From contig NZ_CP010401.1 in the NCBI RefSeq assembly GCF_001281405.1, positions 1,403,696-1,467,695 on the forward strand: a stretch of DNA of 64,000 nucleotides, given 5' to 3'. Of the stretch, positions 24,708 to 33,431 are shown piece by piece. The translations under genes were made by a program, and so were the position numbers. The notes under the pieces are model-generated. The model did no database searches. It was not told the DNA's origin and saw only the letters and a list, made by a program, of their open reading frames with translations. Each line of letters starts with the position of its first letter. The stretch's first letter is position 1. This stretch comes from Bartonella ancashensis (lineage in GTDB: Bacteria; Pseudomonadota; Alphaproteobacteria; Rhizobiales; Rhizobiaceae).

Positions 24708-24854
24708 TCAAAAGCTCTGATTACTTAGGAACCATTTCAAACCTGTAAACCCTAGATAATAAAGTAATTTTCGCAACGAACCTAAAAACACAATCCCTAC
24801 GAAACTTTGAAAAAAAGAATCCCAAATCTCCATTTTGTTGTCTGACATTTCCAT
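24708..24854 (-). CDS. Predicted 48-residue small protein downstream of response regulator
   Basis: This frame (ATG at 24854, TGA at 24710-24708) encodes a peptide beginning MEMSDNKMEIWDSFFQSFVG, with a hydrophobic segment (VGIVFLG), a basic pair and a second hydrophobic or amphipathic stretch (LLYYLGFTGLKWFL). It may be membrane-associated. It begins 46 bp after the stop of the NtrC-like gene on the same strand and is followed after two bases by the 28-residue ORF and then a terminator, so the three could form one transcript. There is no strong ribosome binding site. No family recognised. Confidence 0.42.
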   Translation of the reverse strand: MEMSDNKMEIWDSFFQSFVGIVFLGSLRKLLYYLGFTGLKWFLSNQSF

Positions 24855-24900
24855 CACGTATCCATCAACAAAATATCATAAATTTTACTTTCATCTGCAA

Positions 24901-26271
24901 TTATTTATTGCTTTCATACTCTTCCATTTTACGATAAAGCGTTGAACGCCCTATACAAAGACGGCGAGAAACTTCGCTCATACGCCTTTTATAATGCTTG
25001 ACTGCCTTTTGAATAATGTCACGCTCCATATCTGCAAAAGGGCGAACATGTCCATCAACATTCAAAAAATCTATAAACTTCTCCCCATAATACTCTCGGA
25101 TATCACCCTTCATATTATTCGAAGAATTAAACAGCGGATTTCCTACCAATTGCGGAAAATCTCGAACCGTTAATAATGGCCCTTCACTAAGTAAGACTGC
25201 ACGAAACAGCAAATTTTCGAGTTCACTATGATTTCCAGGCCAATCATACTGCATGAGTAACGCAAGAGCTGATCCCGTTAAACCATGTATATGAGATCGA
25301 CCCGTTTCCACAATGATACGATCGATCAAACGCTGAGAAATTTCTAAAAGATCCCCTCTCAATTCTCTTAAAGCTGGGGCATTAACATGTAATGGAGAAA
25401 GAAATTCAAACAAACTGCGTAAAAAACTATCTTCATTAACCAAATCTGCAAGATGCGACGTCGAAGTAGAAATGATCCTAAACTGTGAATTTTCATTTTT
25501 CACAGATTCTGCTTTTTCTTTAAAGTAATGCATAAGGCGCTTTTGCTGCATCAACCCGAGCTTATCAACATCACAAAGGCACAAAGTCCCCTTTTTAAGG
25601 GAGGAAATCAATGGCAAAAAATTTTCAAACCATGCACGCTTCTCCTCCTCCGGATCAACGATAGATAAACATTGAAAACGAACGAAAGAACCTTCTGAAA
25701 AGATACTTTCATTGTGAATAATATGAGCTAAAGTCTCACGGTCAGTTCCAACCTCACCTTCTATTAAAAAATTTTGTACAGAGGAAACAGAGTTTCTTAG
25801 CTGCTCCAAAATCTTCTGCATCGCACTACTCTTCATATGAAGATCAGAAAATCGTAACTGATTCTTATTTTTTTTCTGAATATAACAAACTTCACGTTCT
25901 AGTGCAGAAATCAACAAAAGATTGCTAAGGGTAACTTGCAGCCGCAATGGTGTAACTGGGTAAATCCAATAATCGATAGCTCCAGCTTTTAAAGCCTTTT
26001 GGAGTAATTCTTGATTATCTTGCTGGGCTATAACGATAATAGGAGAAAAAATTCCAGCATTCCTAGCCATTGTGATAACATCACCCACACCTAAATCACT
26101 CATAACAACATCAAGCAACGCAAGTACTATATTCTTACGTCTATGTAAAAGATCAATCGTACGTAAGCTATTTTCTGCTTCAATAACACGATAACCAATA
26201 CTTCGAAGCATAGCGGAAAACTCTAAACGTTTCCCGTGGTCTTCACTCGCAACAAGAACTGGACCAATCAT
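24901..26271 (-). CDS. NtrC-like response regulator, atypical (no GAFTGA, degenerate REC and ATPase)
   Basis: The 456-residue protein has the NtrC layout: receiver domain (1-120), AAA+ domain (about 145-370) and a C-terminal Fis-type helix-turn-helix (about 415-453, SEVSRRLCIGRSTLYRKM). The receiver keeps the acidic pair (E10, D11) and D54, but the conserved Thr/Ser is A82 and the conserved Lys is Y104. In the AAA+ domain Walker A reads GEVGTDRE with Arg for Lys, Walker B is LCLCDVD, and the GAFTGA sigma-54 contact loop is deleted. It is therefore unlikely to activate sigma-54 and may be a phosphorylation-independent DNA-binding regulator. A good AAGGAG site precedes the ATG. No histidine kinase is adjacent. 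Confidence 0.86.
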   Translation of the reverse strand: MIGPVLVASEDHGKRLEFSAMLRSIGYRVIEAENSLRTIDLLHRRKNIVLALLDVVMSDLGVGDVITMARNAGIFSPIIVIAQQDNQELLQKALKAGAIDYWIYPVTPLRLQVTLSNLLLISALEREVCYIQKKNKNQLRFSDLHMKSSAMQKILEQLRNSVSSVQNFLIEGEVGTDRETLAHIIHNESIFSEGSFVRFQCLSIVDPEEEKRAWFENFLPLISSLKKGTLCLCDVDKLGLMQQKRLMHYFKEKAESVKNENSQFRIISTSTSHLADLVNEDSFLRSLFEFLSPLHVNAPALRELRGDLLEISQRLIDRIIVETGRSHIHGLTGSALALLMQYDWPGNHSELENLLFRAVLLSEGPLLTVRDFPQLVGNPLFNSSNNMKGDIREYYGEKFIDFLNVDGHVRPFADMERDIIQKAVKHYKRRMSEVSRRLCIGRSTLYRKMEEYESNK

Positions 26272-26550
26272 AACTTTAATAATCTCCTTATGAGATTACT
26301 AAACGCGTCAATATAGGAATCACTATCGGAGTCACTGCAAACCATAAGAATGTATTTCACCTCTTGTGCCCCGCGTGCTCACTCTATGAACAATTTCCAT
26401 TAGATACACTATTAAGATATTTTTTTCCAATTTTTTGCTTTTTCATTGATTTTCATAAAAAATTTCATATTGCTAAGAGTAATTCAACCGTGCTTTAAAC
26501 TAAGATTTGACACAAAAATTAAAAAATAGACCAATTTAAGAGTAAAGTGA

Positions 26551-26928
26551 ATGAAACGCACCTACAGCATTTTAAGCCTTACAATCACCGTTTTTATATT
26601 AACAGCCTGTGGTATCTTGCAAGATTATAAAAGATATTTCCCCCTGCAAAACATACCAAAGGGAATTGATGGTGAATGGATCGATACAAATGGTATCGTT
26701 TCCTCTTTCCACAATGGTATTTTTGAAACACGGGCCGTAGATACGGAGGAAAAATTATCAGAGGGAACCTATAATTATGTTGGCACCAAACATGTTGCAA
26801 TTGAGATCCGCTCGATTATCCGCGGAACAATATCTCGAGCAGACTGCACAGTATCAAACGATGTAATGCGACTCTTCTGCACATCAAACGCTGGCTTGGA
26901 ATTTTCTCTTAAACGCAAAATGAAATGA
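26551..26928 (+). CDS. omp10: Outer membrane lipoprotein Omp10
   Basis: The 125-residue protein has a lipoprotein signal with lipobox LTAC and lipidation site C20. The mature part matches my memory of Brucella Omp10: GIDGEWIDTNGIVSSFHNG, then IFETRAVDTEEKLSEGTY, and RSIIRGTISRADC. It should sit in the outer membrane as a small surface antigen of unknown biochemical role. It is monocistronic: the NtrC-like gene is divergent and kdsD is convergent. The length is normal and the gene appears intact. Confidence 0.88.
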   Translation: MKRTYSILSLTITVFILTACGILQDYKRYFPLQNIPKGIDGEWIDTNGIVSSFHNGIFETRAVDTEEKLSEGTYNYVGTKHVAIEIRSIIRGTISRADCTVSNDVMRLFCTSNAGLEFSLKRKMK

Positions 26929-26952
26929 AAACTTCTGTTGTAGCGTCACAAG

Positions 26953-27000
26953 TACCCTCACTCTAATGAGAGTGGTTATATCTACTACTCTCAGAGGGTA
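26953..27000. other. Nested stem-loop 3' of omp10
   Basis: An outer 7-bp stem (TACCCTC at 26953-26959 with GAGGGTA at 26994-27000) overlaps by one base with an inner perfect hairpin CACTCT-aatg-AGAGTG (26959-26974). It lies 25 bp after omp10. There is no T-run, so it may be a processed 3' end or an atypical terminator rather than a classical one. Confidence 0.4.
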
Positions 27001-27161
27001 TTATGCTAATATCTTAATCAAAATGGCGATTTTGCGTCTACACATATAATAAGATATACAAAAGAACAACATCCGCAAACAATGTTTAATATAAATAACT
27101 TACATATAGAATTTTGTTGTTACTTGTAAAAGAAAAATCTTTTAAAGATTCCTTCCCAAAT

Positions 27162-28136
27162 TTAAGCAGCACCGACGCGCAAAAGATCATGAAAATGAAC
27201 AATCCCGATAGGTTTTTTGCGTTCAACAACAAAAAAAGCACCAATTTTATGCTCGTGAATGAAAGCCATTGCAGCACCAACAAGCGTATCTGGACTCAAA
27301 ATCTTCGGATTTTTCATCATAATTTCATCTACATTGAACTTTGACAAATCATAATGAAGGGTTCGCGCAAGATCACCATCCGTTACAATCCCAACCAATT
27401 CCCCTTTTTTATTCACAACACCAACACAACCGAAATGCTTTTCAACTAAAACACGCATCGCTTCAGTCATAGAAACCCCCTGTGAAACTAAGGGGATATT
27501 CTGTCCGTGATGCATAATATCACCCACAGACTTGAGGTGCGCACCAAGACAACCTCCAGGGTGATAAATTTTGAAATCCGTCGCTGTAAAACCACGCATT
27601 TTTAGGAGAGCCACAGCCAATGCATCACCAATAGCTAATTGCATAATTGTGGAAGTTGTTGGGGCAAGACCATAAGGACAAGCTTCTTCCACTCTTGGTA
27701 ACAATAACACTATATCAGCCTGCCGCCCCAATGTAGAATTCTCACCAGATGTCACTGCAATAAGTGGTATACGAAACCGCACCGCATGATTTATAACACC
27801 GCCCAGTTCTACAGTTTCACCTGACCACGATAAAGCAAGAATCACATCATCTGCACTAATCATACCAAGATCACCATGGTTCGCTTCTGCAGCATGCACA
27901 AAAAAAGAAGGTGTTCCTGTTGAAGCTAAAGTTGCAGCAATCTTTGTCCCTATATGACCACTCTTACCAAGCCCTGTAATTACTACACGGCCTCTTAAAT
28001 TCCTAATAGTCTGCACAGCTGCTTTAAAAGGACTAGAAAGATCCTCTAAGAGAGCCTTTTCAAGAATTTCAAGTCCTGTTTTTTCACTGGAAATGGTTTT
28101 AAGCGCTGATGCAACAGCGCATTGTAAAACTGACAT
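27162..28136 (-). CDS. kdsD: D-arabinose-5-phosphate isomerase KdsD/KpsF
   Basis: KdsD interconverts ribulose-5-phosphate and arabinose-5-phosphate, the first committed step to Kdo for lipid A core. The 324-residue protein has an N-terminal SIS sugar isomerase domain (ITGLGKSGHIGTKIAATLAS; HAAEANHGDLGMI) followed by two CBS domains from about residue 200 (DIMHHGQNIPLVSQGVSMTEAM; VGIVTDGDLAR). Domain order and length match E. coli KdsD. It is 58 bp downstream of galU on the same strand, a pairing that suggests a cell-envelope sugar unit. Confidence 0.94.
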   Translation of the reverse strand: MSVLQCAVASALKTISSEKTGLEILEKALLEDLSSPFKAAVQTIRNLRGRVVITGLGKSGHIGTKIAATLASTGTPSFFVHAAEANHGDLGMISADDVILALSWSGETVELGGVINHAVRFRIPLIAVTSGENSTLGRQADIVLLLPRVEEACPYGLAPTTSTIMQLAIGDALAVALLKMRGFTATDFKIYHPGGCLGAHLKSVGDIMHHGQNIPLVSQGVSMTEAMRVLVEKHFGCVGVVNKKGELVGIVTDGDLARTLHYDLSKFNVDEIMMKNPKILSPDTLVGAAMAFIHEHKIGAFFVVERKKPIGIVHFHDLLRVGAA

Positions 28137-28194
28137 ATCAATAGACTACCTTATCACGACAAAATTCAAGCGGAACCAGAAAGCTTACACTACC

Positions 28195-29085
28195 TTACAC
28201 TTTAATGGTTTCAAGCAAATTTTTTAGTAAATCAGACACCTGCTGATGCAACTCATGACGAGATAAAGCAAAGGCAACATTAGCTTCAATAAAACCAATT
28301 TTAGAGCCACAATCAAAAGTGCGTCCATCGAGCTGAAAACCAAAAAAACGTTGTTTATCTAAAAGCCTTACCATAGCATCTGTTAATTGAATTTCATTCC
28401 CTGTTCCTCGTTCTTGATTAGACAAAATGTCGAATATTTCTGGCTGCAAAATATAACGTCCATTAATGTATAAATTAGATGGAGCTTTTCCTTTCGCTGG
28501 TTTTTCCACCATTTGTGTAATCTCAAAACCATTCTCAACTTGCTTTCCTCTACCGACAATACCGTATTTGTAAGTATCTTCAAAATCACACTCGTGAACT
28601 GCAATGATATTTCCCCCTTGAGTGTTTTCATAAAGACGTATCATTTCGGAAAGGCAGCCTTTTTCAGCTTGCATCAACATATCCGGCAATAATAAAGCAA
28701 AAGGCTCTCTGCCAACCAACTCACGAGCACACCAAAGAGCGTGTCCAAGACCTAATGGCTGCTGTTGCCGAGTGAACGAAGTCATTCCAGGACGCGGCTG
28801 TAAATCTTGTAAATACTCAAGCTCCTCCCTTTTTCCTCGTTCAGCTAAGATCGCATATAACTCAGCTTGTATATCAAAATAGTCTTCAATTACCGCCTTA
28901 TTGCGTCCTGTGACAAAAATGAGATGTTCAATGCCAGCTTCAAGCGCTTCATCAACGACATATTGAATAGCAGGCTTATCAACGATAGTCAGCATTTCTT
29001 TGGGGATGGCCTTCGTTGCTGGAAGAAAGCGAGTCGCCAGACCTGCTACAGGGAAAACTGCTTTGCGAATCTTATGCACATACAT
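28195..29085 (-). CDS. galU: UTP-glucose-1-phosphate uridylyltransferase GalU
   Basis: GalU makes UDP-glucose for LPS and other glycans. The 296-residue nucleotidyltransferase starts with the family motif KAVFPVAGLATRFLPATKAI, where the PKEM segment follows, and has VVDEALEAGIEHLIFVTGR and VEKP (MVEKPAKGKAPSNLYINGRY). Length is standard. Upstream lies about 270 bp to the divergent lytic transglycosylase gene. The protein appears intact. Confidence 0.95.
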   Translation of the reverse strand: MYVHKIRKAVFPVAGLATRFLPATKAIPKEMLTIVDKPAIQYVVDEALEAGIEHLIFVTGRNKAVIEDYFDIQAELYAILAERGKREELEYLQDLQPRPGMTSFTRQQQPLGLGHALWCARELVGREPFALLLPDMLMQAEKGCLSEMIRLYENTQGGNIIAVHECDFEDTYKYGIVGRGKQVENGFEITQMVEKPAKGKAPSNLYINGRYILQPEIFDILSNQERGTGNEIQLTDAMVRLLDKQRFFGFQLDGRTFDCGSKIGFIEANVAFALSRHELHQQVSDLLKNLLETIKV

Positions 29086-29357
29086 TATCTTAGTTTCATT
29101 ATCCTAGTTTTTACCATAATATTTATTCAGAGTTTATTATCCCAGTGATTATTTATCATATCTTAACCAAACTGTTAGAAGGATATTCTGCTATCTTTTT
29201 CACGCTTATTAAATGGTGCAATAAACAACTACGTAGGAAACTCTTAAAGCATTCATTTCAGCTTTTTTTGTAATATCTGATGATATCACTTATCAAGTAA
29301 AATACTAAAATATACAAAATTCAAGCTGATATTTTTTATACTGGGGGGAATTAAAAA

Positions 29358-30623
29358 ATGAGAAAAATAATGTCCAATATATCCCTGAAGAAATTTATGA
29401 ATAAAAAGATTCTCGCTATTAATGTAACTTTTATAATTTTTACCTTTTTAACATTTTTCTCTTCATTTACGCACGCTAACGATGGTTTTAAACTGTGGAT
29501 TCAAGACTTTAAAAAAGTAGCCTTATTCTACGATATTTCATCATCTACATTCGATGCAGCCTTTGAAACAGTCCACACAATTGATCCTGAGGTACTGAGA
29601 CGTGCAGCTTATCAACCAGAATTTATTGATTCGCCGTGGAACTATTTTGACAACCGCATTGATGACAGCGCTATTTTGGAAGGACGTAAGCATTCAAAAA
29701 AATGGGAACAATGGCTCGACAAGATCGAAAACCGTTTTGGTGTTAACCGTCATGTTCTTCTTGCCATTTGGTCAATAGAAAGCAGCTATGGCAAAGCTTT
29801 AGAAAATGGTAGTGCAATGTATGATGCTATTCGTTCACTTGCAACTTTGGCCTATGCTGATAAAAAACGCGAAAAATATGCACGCTCACAGCTCATTGCT
29901 GCTATGCAAATTCTACAAAGTGGTGAGATTCATCGTTCCCAACTTACTGGATCCTGGGCTGGTGCACTAGGACACACACAATTTATTCCAAGCAGTTACC
30001 TTGCTTATGCTGTTGATATGGATGGAGATGGGCGGCGTAATATTTGGACATCCATTCCAGATGCACTTGCTACTGCTGCTAATCTCCTCCGCATGAATGG
30101 CTGGCGATCTGATCTTTCTTGGGGACTAGAAGTAAAATTACCACATGGGAAACAGTTTTCAGAAAATTCACTTTCCTTTAAACAGTGGGCAGAACTGGGT
30201 GTACAAAGTGCAAATGGGCAACCCTTTCCCGCTCCTTCAGAGCAAGCAACCCTAAAATTGCTTGATGGGCAAGATGGACCTGCATTTTTGGTAACAAAAA
30301 ATTTCTTTGTACTTAAGCGTTATAATAACGCAGATCGTTATGCTCTTGCAGTTTCTCTTCTTTCTGACCGCATTGCAGGACGCCCTGGATTAGTAAATGA
30401 TTGGAATCGCCCTTTCAAATCTATTACTTTCCAAGAGCGTATGGAATTGCAATCTCTTTTAGCCGCTCTTGGTGATTATGAAGGCGAAATAGACGGGAAG
30501 ATTGGCACAGGTTCTAAGCAAGCAATTAAAGCTTTCCAGACACGCCATGGCCTACAAGTGAATGGGTATCCTAGTCACGAAATTCTCCTGCTTCTGAGAA
30601 AGGAAAAATCTAACGCACGATAA
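29358..30623 (+). CDS. Lytic murein transglycosylase (MltB-type, SLT_2) with peptidoglycan-binding domain
   Basis: The 421-residue protein starts after a GGGGGG-containing ribosome binding site. It has a signal peptide (hydrophobic segment about 16-40 ending THA) and a family 103-type SLT_2 domain. IWSIESSYG near 141-149 contains the catalytic glutamate, and GALGHTQFIPSSYLAYAVD is a family hallmark. A PG_binding_1 domain closes the protein (GDYEGEIDGKIGTGSKQAIK to the end). It cleaves peptidoglycan glycosidic bonds in the periplasm. No lipobox, so it is probably soluble. It is a single-gene unit. Confidence 0.92.
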   Translation: MRKIMSNISLKKFMNKKILAINVTFIIFTFLTFFSSFTHANDGFKLWIQDFKKVALFYDISSSTFDAAFETVHTIDPEVLRRAAYQPEFIDSPWNYFDNRIDDSAILEGRKHSKKWEQWLDKIENRFGVNRHVLLAIWSIESSYGKALENGSAMYDAIRSLATLAYADKKREKYARSQLIAAMQILQSGEIHRSQLTGSWAGALGHTQFIPSSYLAYAVDMDGDGRRNIWTSIPDALATAANLLRMNGWRSDLSWGLEVKLPHGKQFSENSLSFKQWAELGVQSANGQPFPAPSEQATLKLLDGQDGPAFLVTKNFFVLKRYNNADRYALAVSLLSDRIAGRPGLVNDWNRPFKSITFQERMELQSLLAALGDYEGEIDGKIGTGSKQAIKAFQTRHGLQVNGYPSHEILLLLRKEKSNAR

Positions 30624-31130
30624 TCTTCAAGACCTTGCTCCACTTGTTGTACAAGATACTTGATTGATTTCTCTTCCTCATCTTTGTGAACGTGCTCAAT
30701 GTCAAAGTAGGATGCAGCCAAGCAGAACAACTCTTCACCTTAAATTCCATGAAATTAGAAGACGACGTCTTACAGCCTTTCTATTCTTTCAAATAAAAAG
30801 GGAATGTCCCGCTATTTACGAAAATTTCAAGCGCTATATAATCAAGCTTATTCGTATAGCGCAAGAAATAAAGAATGGCACAAAGCAAAGACATATTCCA
30901 ATTTTTAATTGGAGGTCTTGTTACTACCTTAATATCGAAGAAAACCATAGAATAAACACTGAATACCAAAGCTAAAAAAATTTAAAATACTCTAGTACCA
31001 AACAATGAATATACTGTGTATAGCTTCATCACCTTACCTCAATACACATAAACCCACCCAAATCAGAAATATATATTTCTAAAACGGTCCTCAAAAGGTC
31101 AGTATAGCTTCACGCTATACCATTTATGTT
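30624..31130. other. Gap between convergent transglycosylase and M3 peptidase genes
   Basis: About 500 bp between two convergent genes. A 103-codon plus-strand frame (30664-30975) has no start signal, no domain and irregular composition, and I read it as chance or a decayed remnant. No RNA gene seen. Confidence 0.4.
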
Positions 31131-33155
31131 TTATAATCCACGCTTTTCAATCATCGCATTTGGTGAAGGCAATCGTCCTCGAAAAGCTTTATAAAGTTCT
31201 TCAGGATCAGCACTTCCTCCAGCAGAGTAAATAAAGCGCTTTAATCGGCAGGCAAGTTCTGGATTAAAAACATCACCTGTTTCTTCAAAAGCCTGGAATG
31301 CATCAGCATCAAGAACTTCTGACCACATATAAGAGTAATAACCAGCAGCATAACCACCCCCCGAAAATATATGTGCAAAATGAGGAGAACGATGACGCAT
31401 AACAATCGTTTCAGGCATTTGCAGTCTTTCTAATTCTTTACGCTCAAACAGTATAGGATCGCTAACAACTTCCTCCCGATGAAAAGCAATATCTATTAAA
31501 GCAGATGCAATAAATTCAACTGCATAAAAACCAGAATTGAATGTACGCGCTGCTAAAATTTTATCCAACAAATCTTGAGACATGGGAAGGCCTGTTTTCA
31601 CGTGAGTAGCATAAGATTTCAGCACCTCTGGCACCGTCAACCAATGTTCATAAAGTTGAGAAGGTAATTCAACAAAATCAAGTGCAACAGACGTTCCCGC
31701 TACAGATGGCCAAACCACATCAGAAAGCAGACCGTGCAACGCGTGCCCAAACTCGTGAAAAAGTGTACGCGCATCATCAAGCGACAAAAGAGCACTTTCT
31801 CCCCTTGAAGGCTTAGCAAAGTTACAGACATTATACACGATAGGCTTTTGTCCACCACCCAACTTATGCTGCAATTGCAATTTGCTCATCCACGCACCAG
31901 AACGTTTTGAAGAACGTGCAAAATAATCACCAATAAAATATCCAAACACAATTCCATCAATTTTTTTCACTTCCCATAAACGTGCATCAGGATGCCAAAG
32001 TGTAATGGATGTATTCTCTTCAAATGAAATTCCAAAAAGTTTTCCTGCAACTGCAAAAGCAGCTTCAATCATGCAATCAAGCTGAAAATGGTTCTTTATC
32101 TCAGATTCATCAAAAGAGAATTGCTTAGCACGCAACTTTTCAGCGTAATAACGCCAATCCCAAATTTCAAAAGCTTCACTCATTCCTTGACTTTTCGAAA
32201 AGTTCTGTAATTCAGCTTGTTCAACAGCAGCCTTAGCTCTTGCCTTTTCCCAAATGGGAATAAGCAAGTTTGTTACGGAATCAACACTTTTAGCCATCGT
32301 ATCGTCAAGTTTAAAATCCGCAAAAGACTTATATCCCAACAATTTGGCTTTCTCACCCCGAAGCGTGATAATTTTTGTAATAATCTCCCGATTATCATTA
32401 CCATTACCATTTTCACCACGTTTAAACCAAGCTTGACACGCTATTTTACGTAAATCACGGCGGTGAGAAAATTTTAAGAATGGCTCAACGATTGAACGTG
32501 CTAGTGTTAATGCATAGCCCTCCTTGTGCCCCCTTTCACGAGCACCTTCTTGCATCGAACCAACAAGATTATCTGGTAAACCAGACAAATCTTCTTTATC
32601 CAAAAACAAAACCCAAGAGGCTTCATCTTGAAGTACATTCTGACCGAAGGTAGCTTCTAATAAAGCCAACTTCTCATCTATCTCAGCAAGACGTTCTTTA
32701 CTTTCTTCATTGAGATTTGCACCGCTACGTACAAACTTTTTCCACCATATTTCAATAACTCGTCTTGTTTCGCTGTCATATATCCCCCCCTGCATTTGTC
32801 TATAAAGCACACTCATTTTCGCGAATATACGTGCATCCATCATAATTTTTGAATAATGGCGAGAAAGCTTTACAACAAACTCTTGTTCTAATTGTTGAAT
32901 CAATAAATTGCTATGTGCACCTGAACGTAAAAAAAATATTGAACATACGCGGTCGAGTGCTTTACCAGAAAGTTCAAAAGGTTGCAAAAAATTTTCAAGC
33001 GTTGGAGATTCTTCCACAATTGCAATTTTTTCTATTTCTTCTTCAGCTTCTTTGAGAGCCTCATCAAAAGCAGGCCTAAAATCATCATCATTTATTGAGG
33101 CAAAATCCGGAAGGCCTGAAAACCCTTTCCAATCTAATACCGCTTCCTTCGTCAT
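31131..33155 (-). CDS. M3 family oligopeptidase (Dcp/OpdA type)
   Basis: This zinc metallopeptidase of family M3A degrades cytosolic oligopeptides. Starting at the ATG at 33155 (GGAGG site upstream; an ATG at 33173 overlaps that site) it has 674 residues. The catalytic HEFGHALHG motif lies at about residue 464, and the third zinc ligand is in LDFVELPSQLYEHW. The C-terminal FSGGGYAAGYYSYMWSEVLD element is typical of peptidyl-dipeptidase Dcp and oligopeptidase A. No signal peptide is present. The choice between Dcp and OpdA cannot be made confidently, so no symbol is given. Confidence 0.92.
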   Translation of the reverse strand: MTKEAVLDWKGFSGLPDFASINDDDFRPAFDEALKEAEEEIEKIAIVEESPTLENFLQPFELSGKALDRVCSIFFLRSGAHSNLLIQQLEQEFVVKLSRHYSKIMMDARIFAKMSVLYRQMQGGIYDSETRRVIEIWWKKFVRSGANLNEESKERLAEIDEKLALLEATFGQNVLQDEASWVLFLDKEDLSGLPDNLVGSMQEGARERGHKEGYALTLARSIVEPFLKFSHRRDLRKIACQAWFKRGENGNGNDNREIITKIITLRGEKAKLLGYKSFADFKLDDTMAKSVDSVTNLLIPIWEKARAKAAVEQAELQNFSKSQGMSEAFEIWDWRYYAEKLRAKQFSFDESEIKNHFQLDCMIEAAFAVAGKLFGISFEENTSITLWHPDARLWEVKKIDGIVFGYFIGDYFARSSKRSGAWMSKLQLQHKLGGGQKPIVYNVCNFAKPSRGESALLSLDDARTLFHEFGHALHGLLSDVVWPSVAGTSVALDFVELPSQLYEHWLTVPEVLKSYATHVKTGLPMSQDLLDKILAARTFNSGFYAVEFIASALIDIAFHREEVVSDPILFERKELERLQMPETIVMRHRSPHFAHIFSGGGYAAGYYSYMWSEVLDADAFQAFEETGDVFNPELACRLKRFIYSAGGSADPEELYKAFRGRLPSPNAMIEKRGL

Positions 33156-33431
33156 AACACCCCATACCTCCATTATACGCCAAAAATGAAATAACCGTCT
33201 TTACAATATGCACTAATAACGATAGACCGTCCCTTAGCATATCTTTTTTATTTCAAAGTCTACATTTCAACACAAAAAACTTCACTCTAAAGAATAAAAC
33301 CGCTTAAATTATACTATTAATGATGACTGAAGTAATTAAATAGCTATCTTCTTTAATTATTCATAATTTTAATTCACCCCTTTTTGTATTTCCAGATTTA
33401 TAACTCTCTAACTTTTGGAAGGTGCTTAAGC

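Noticed and set aside
30664..30975. 103-codon plus-strand frame after the lytic transglycosylase
   Set aside because: Irregular composition, no ribosome binding site and no family resemblance; more likely chance or remnant.
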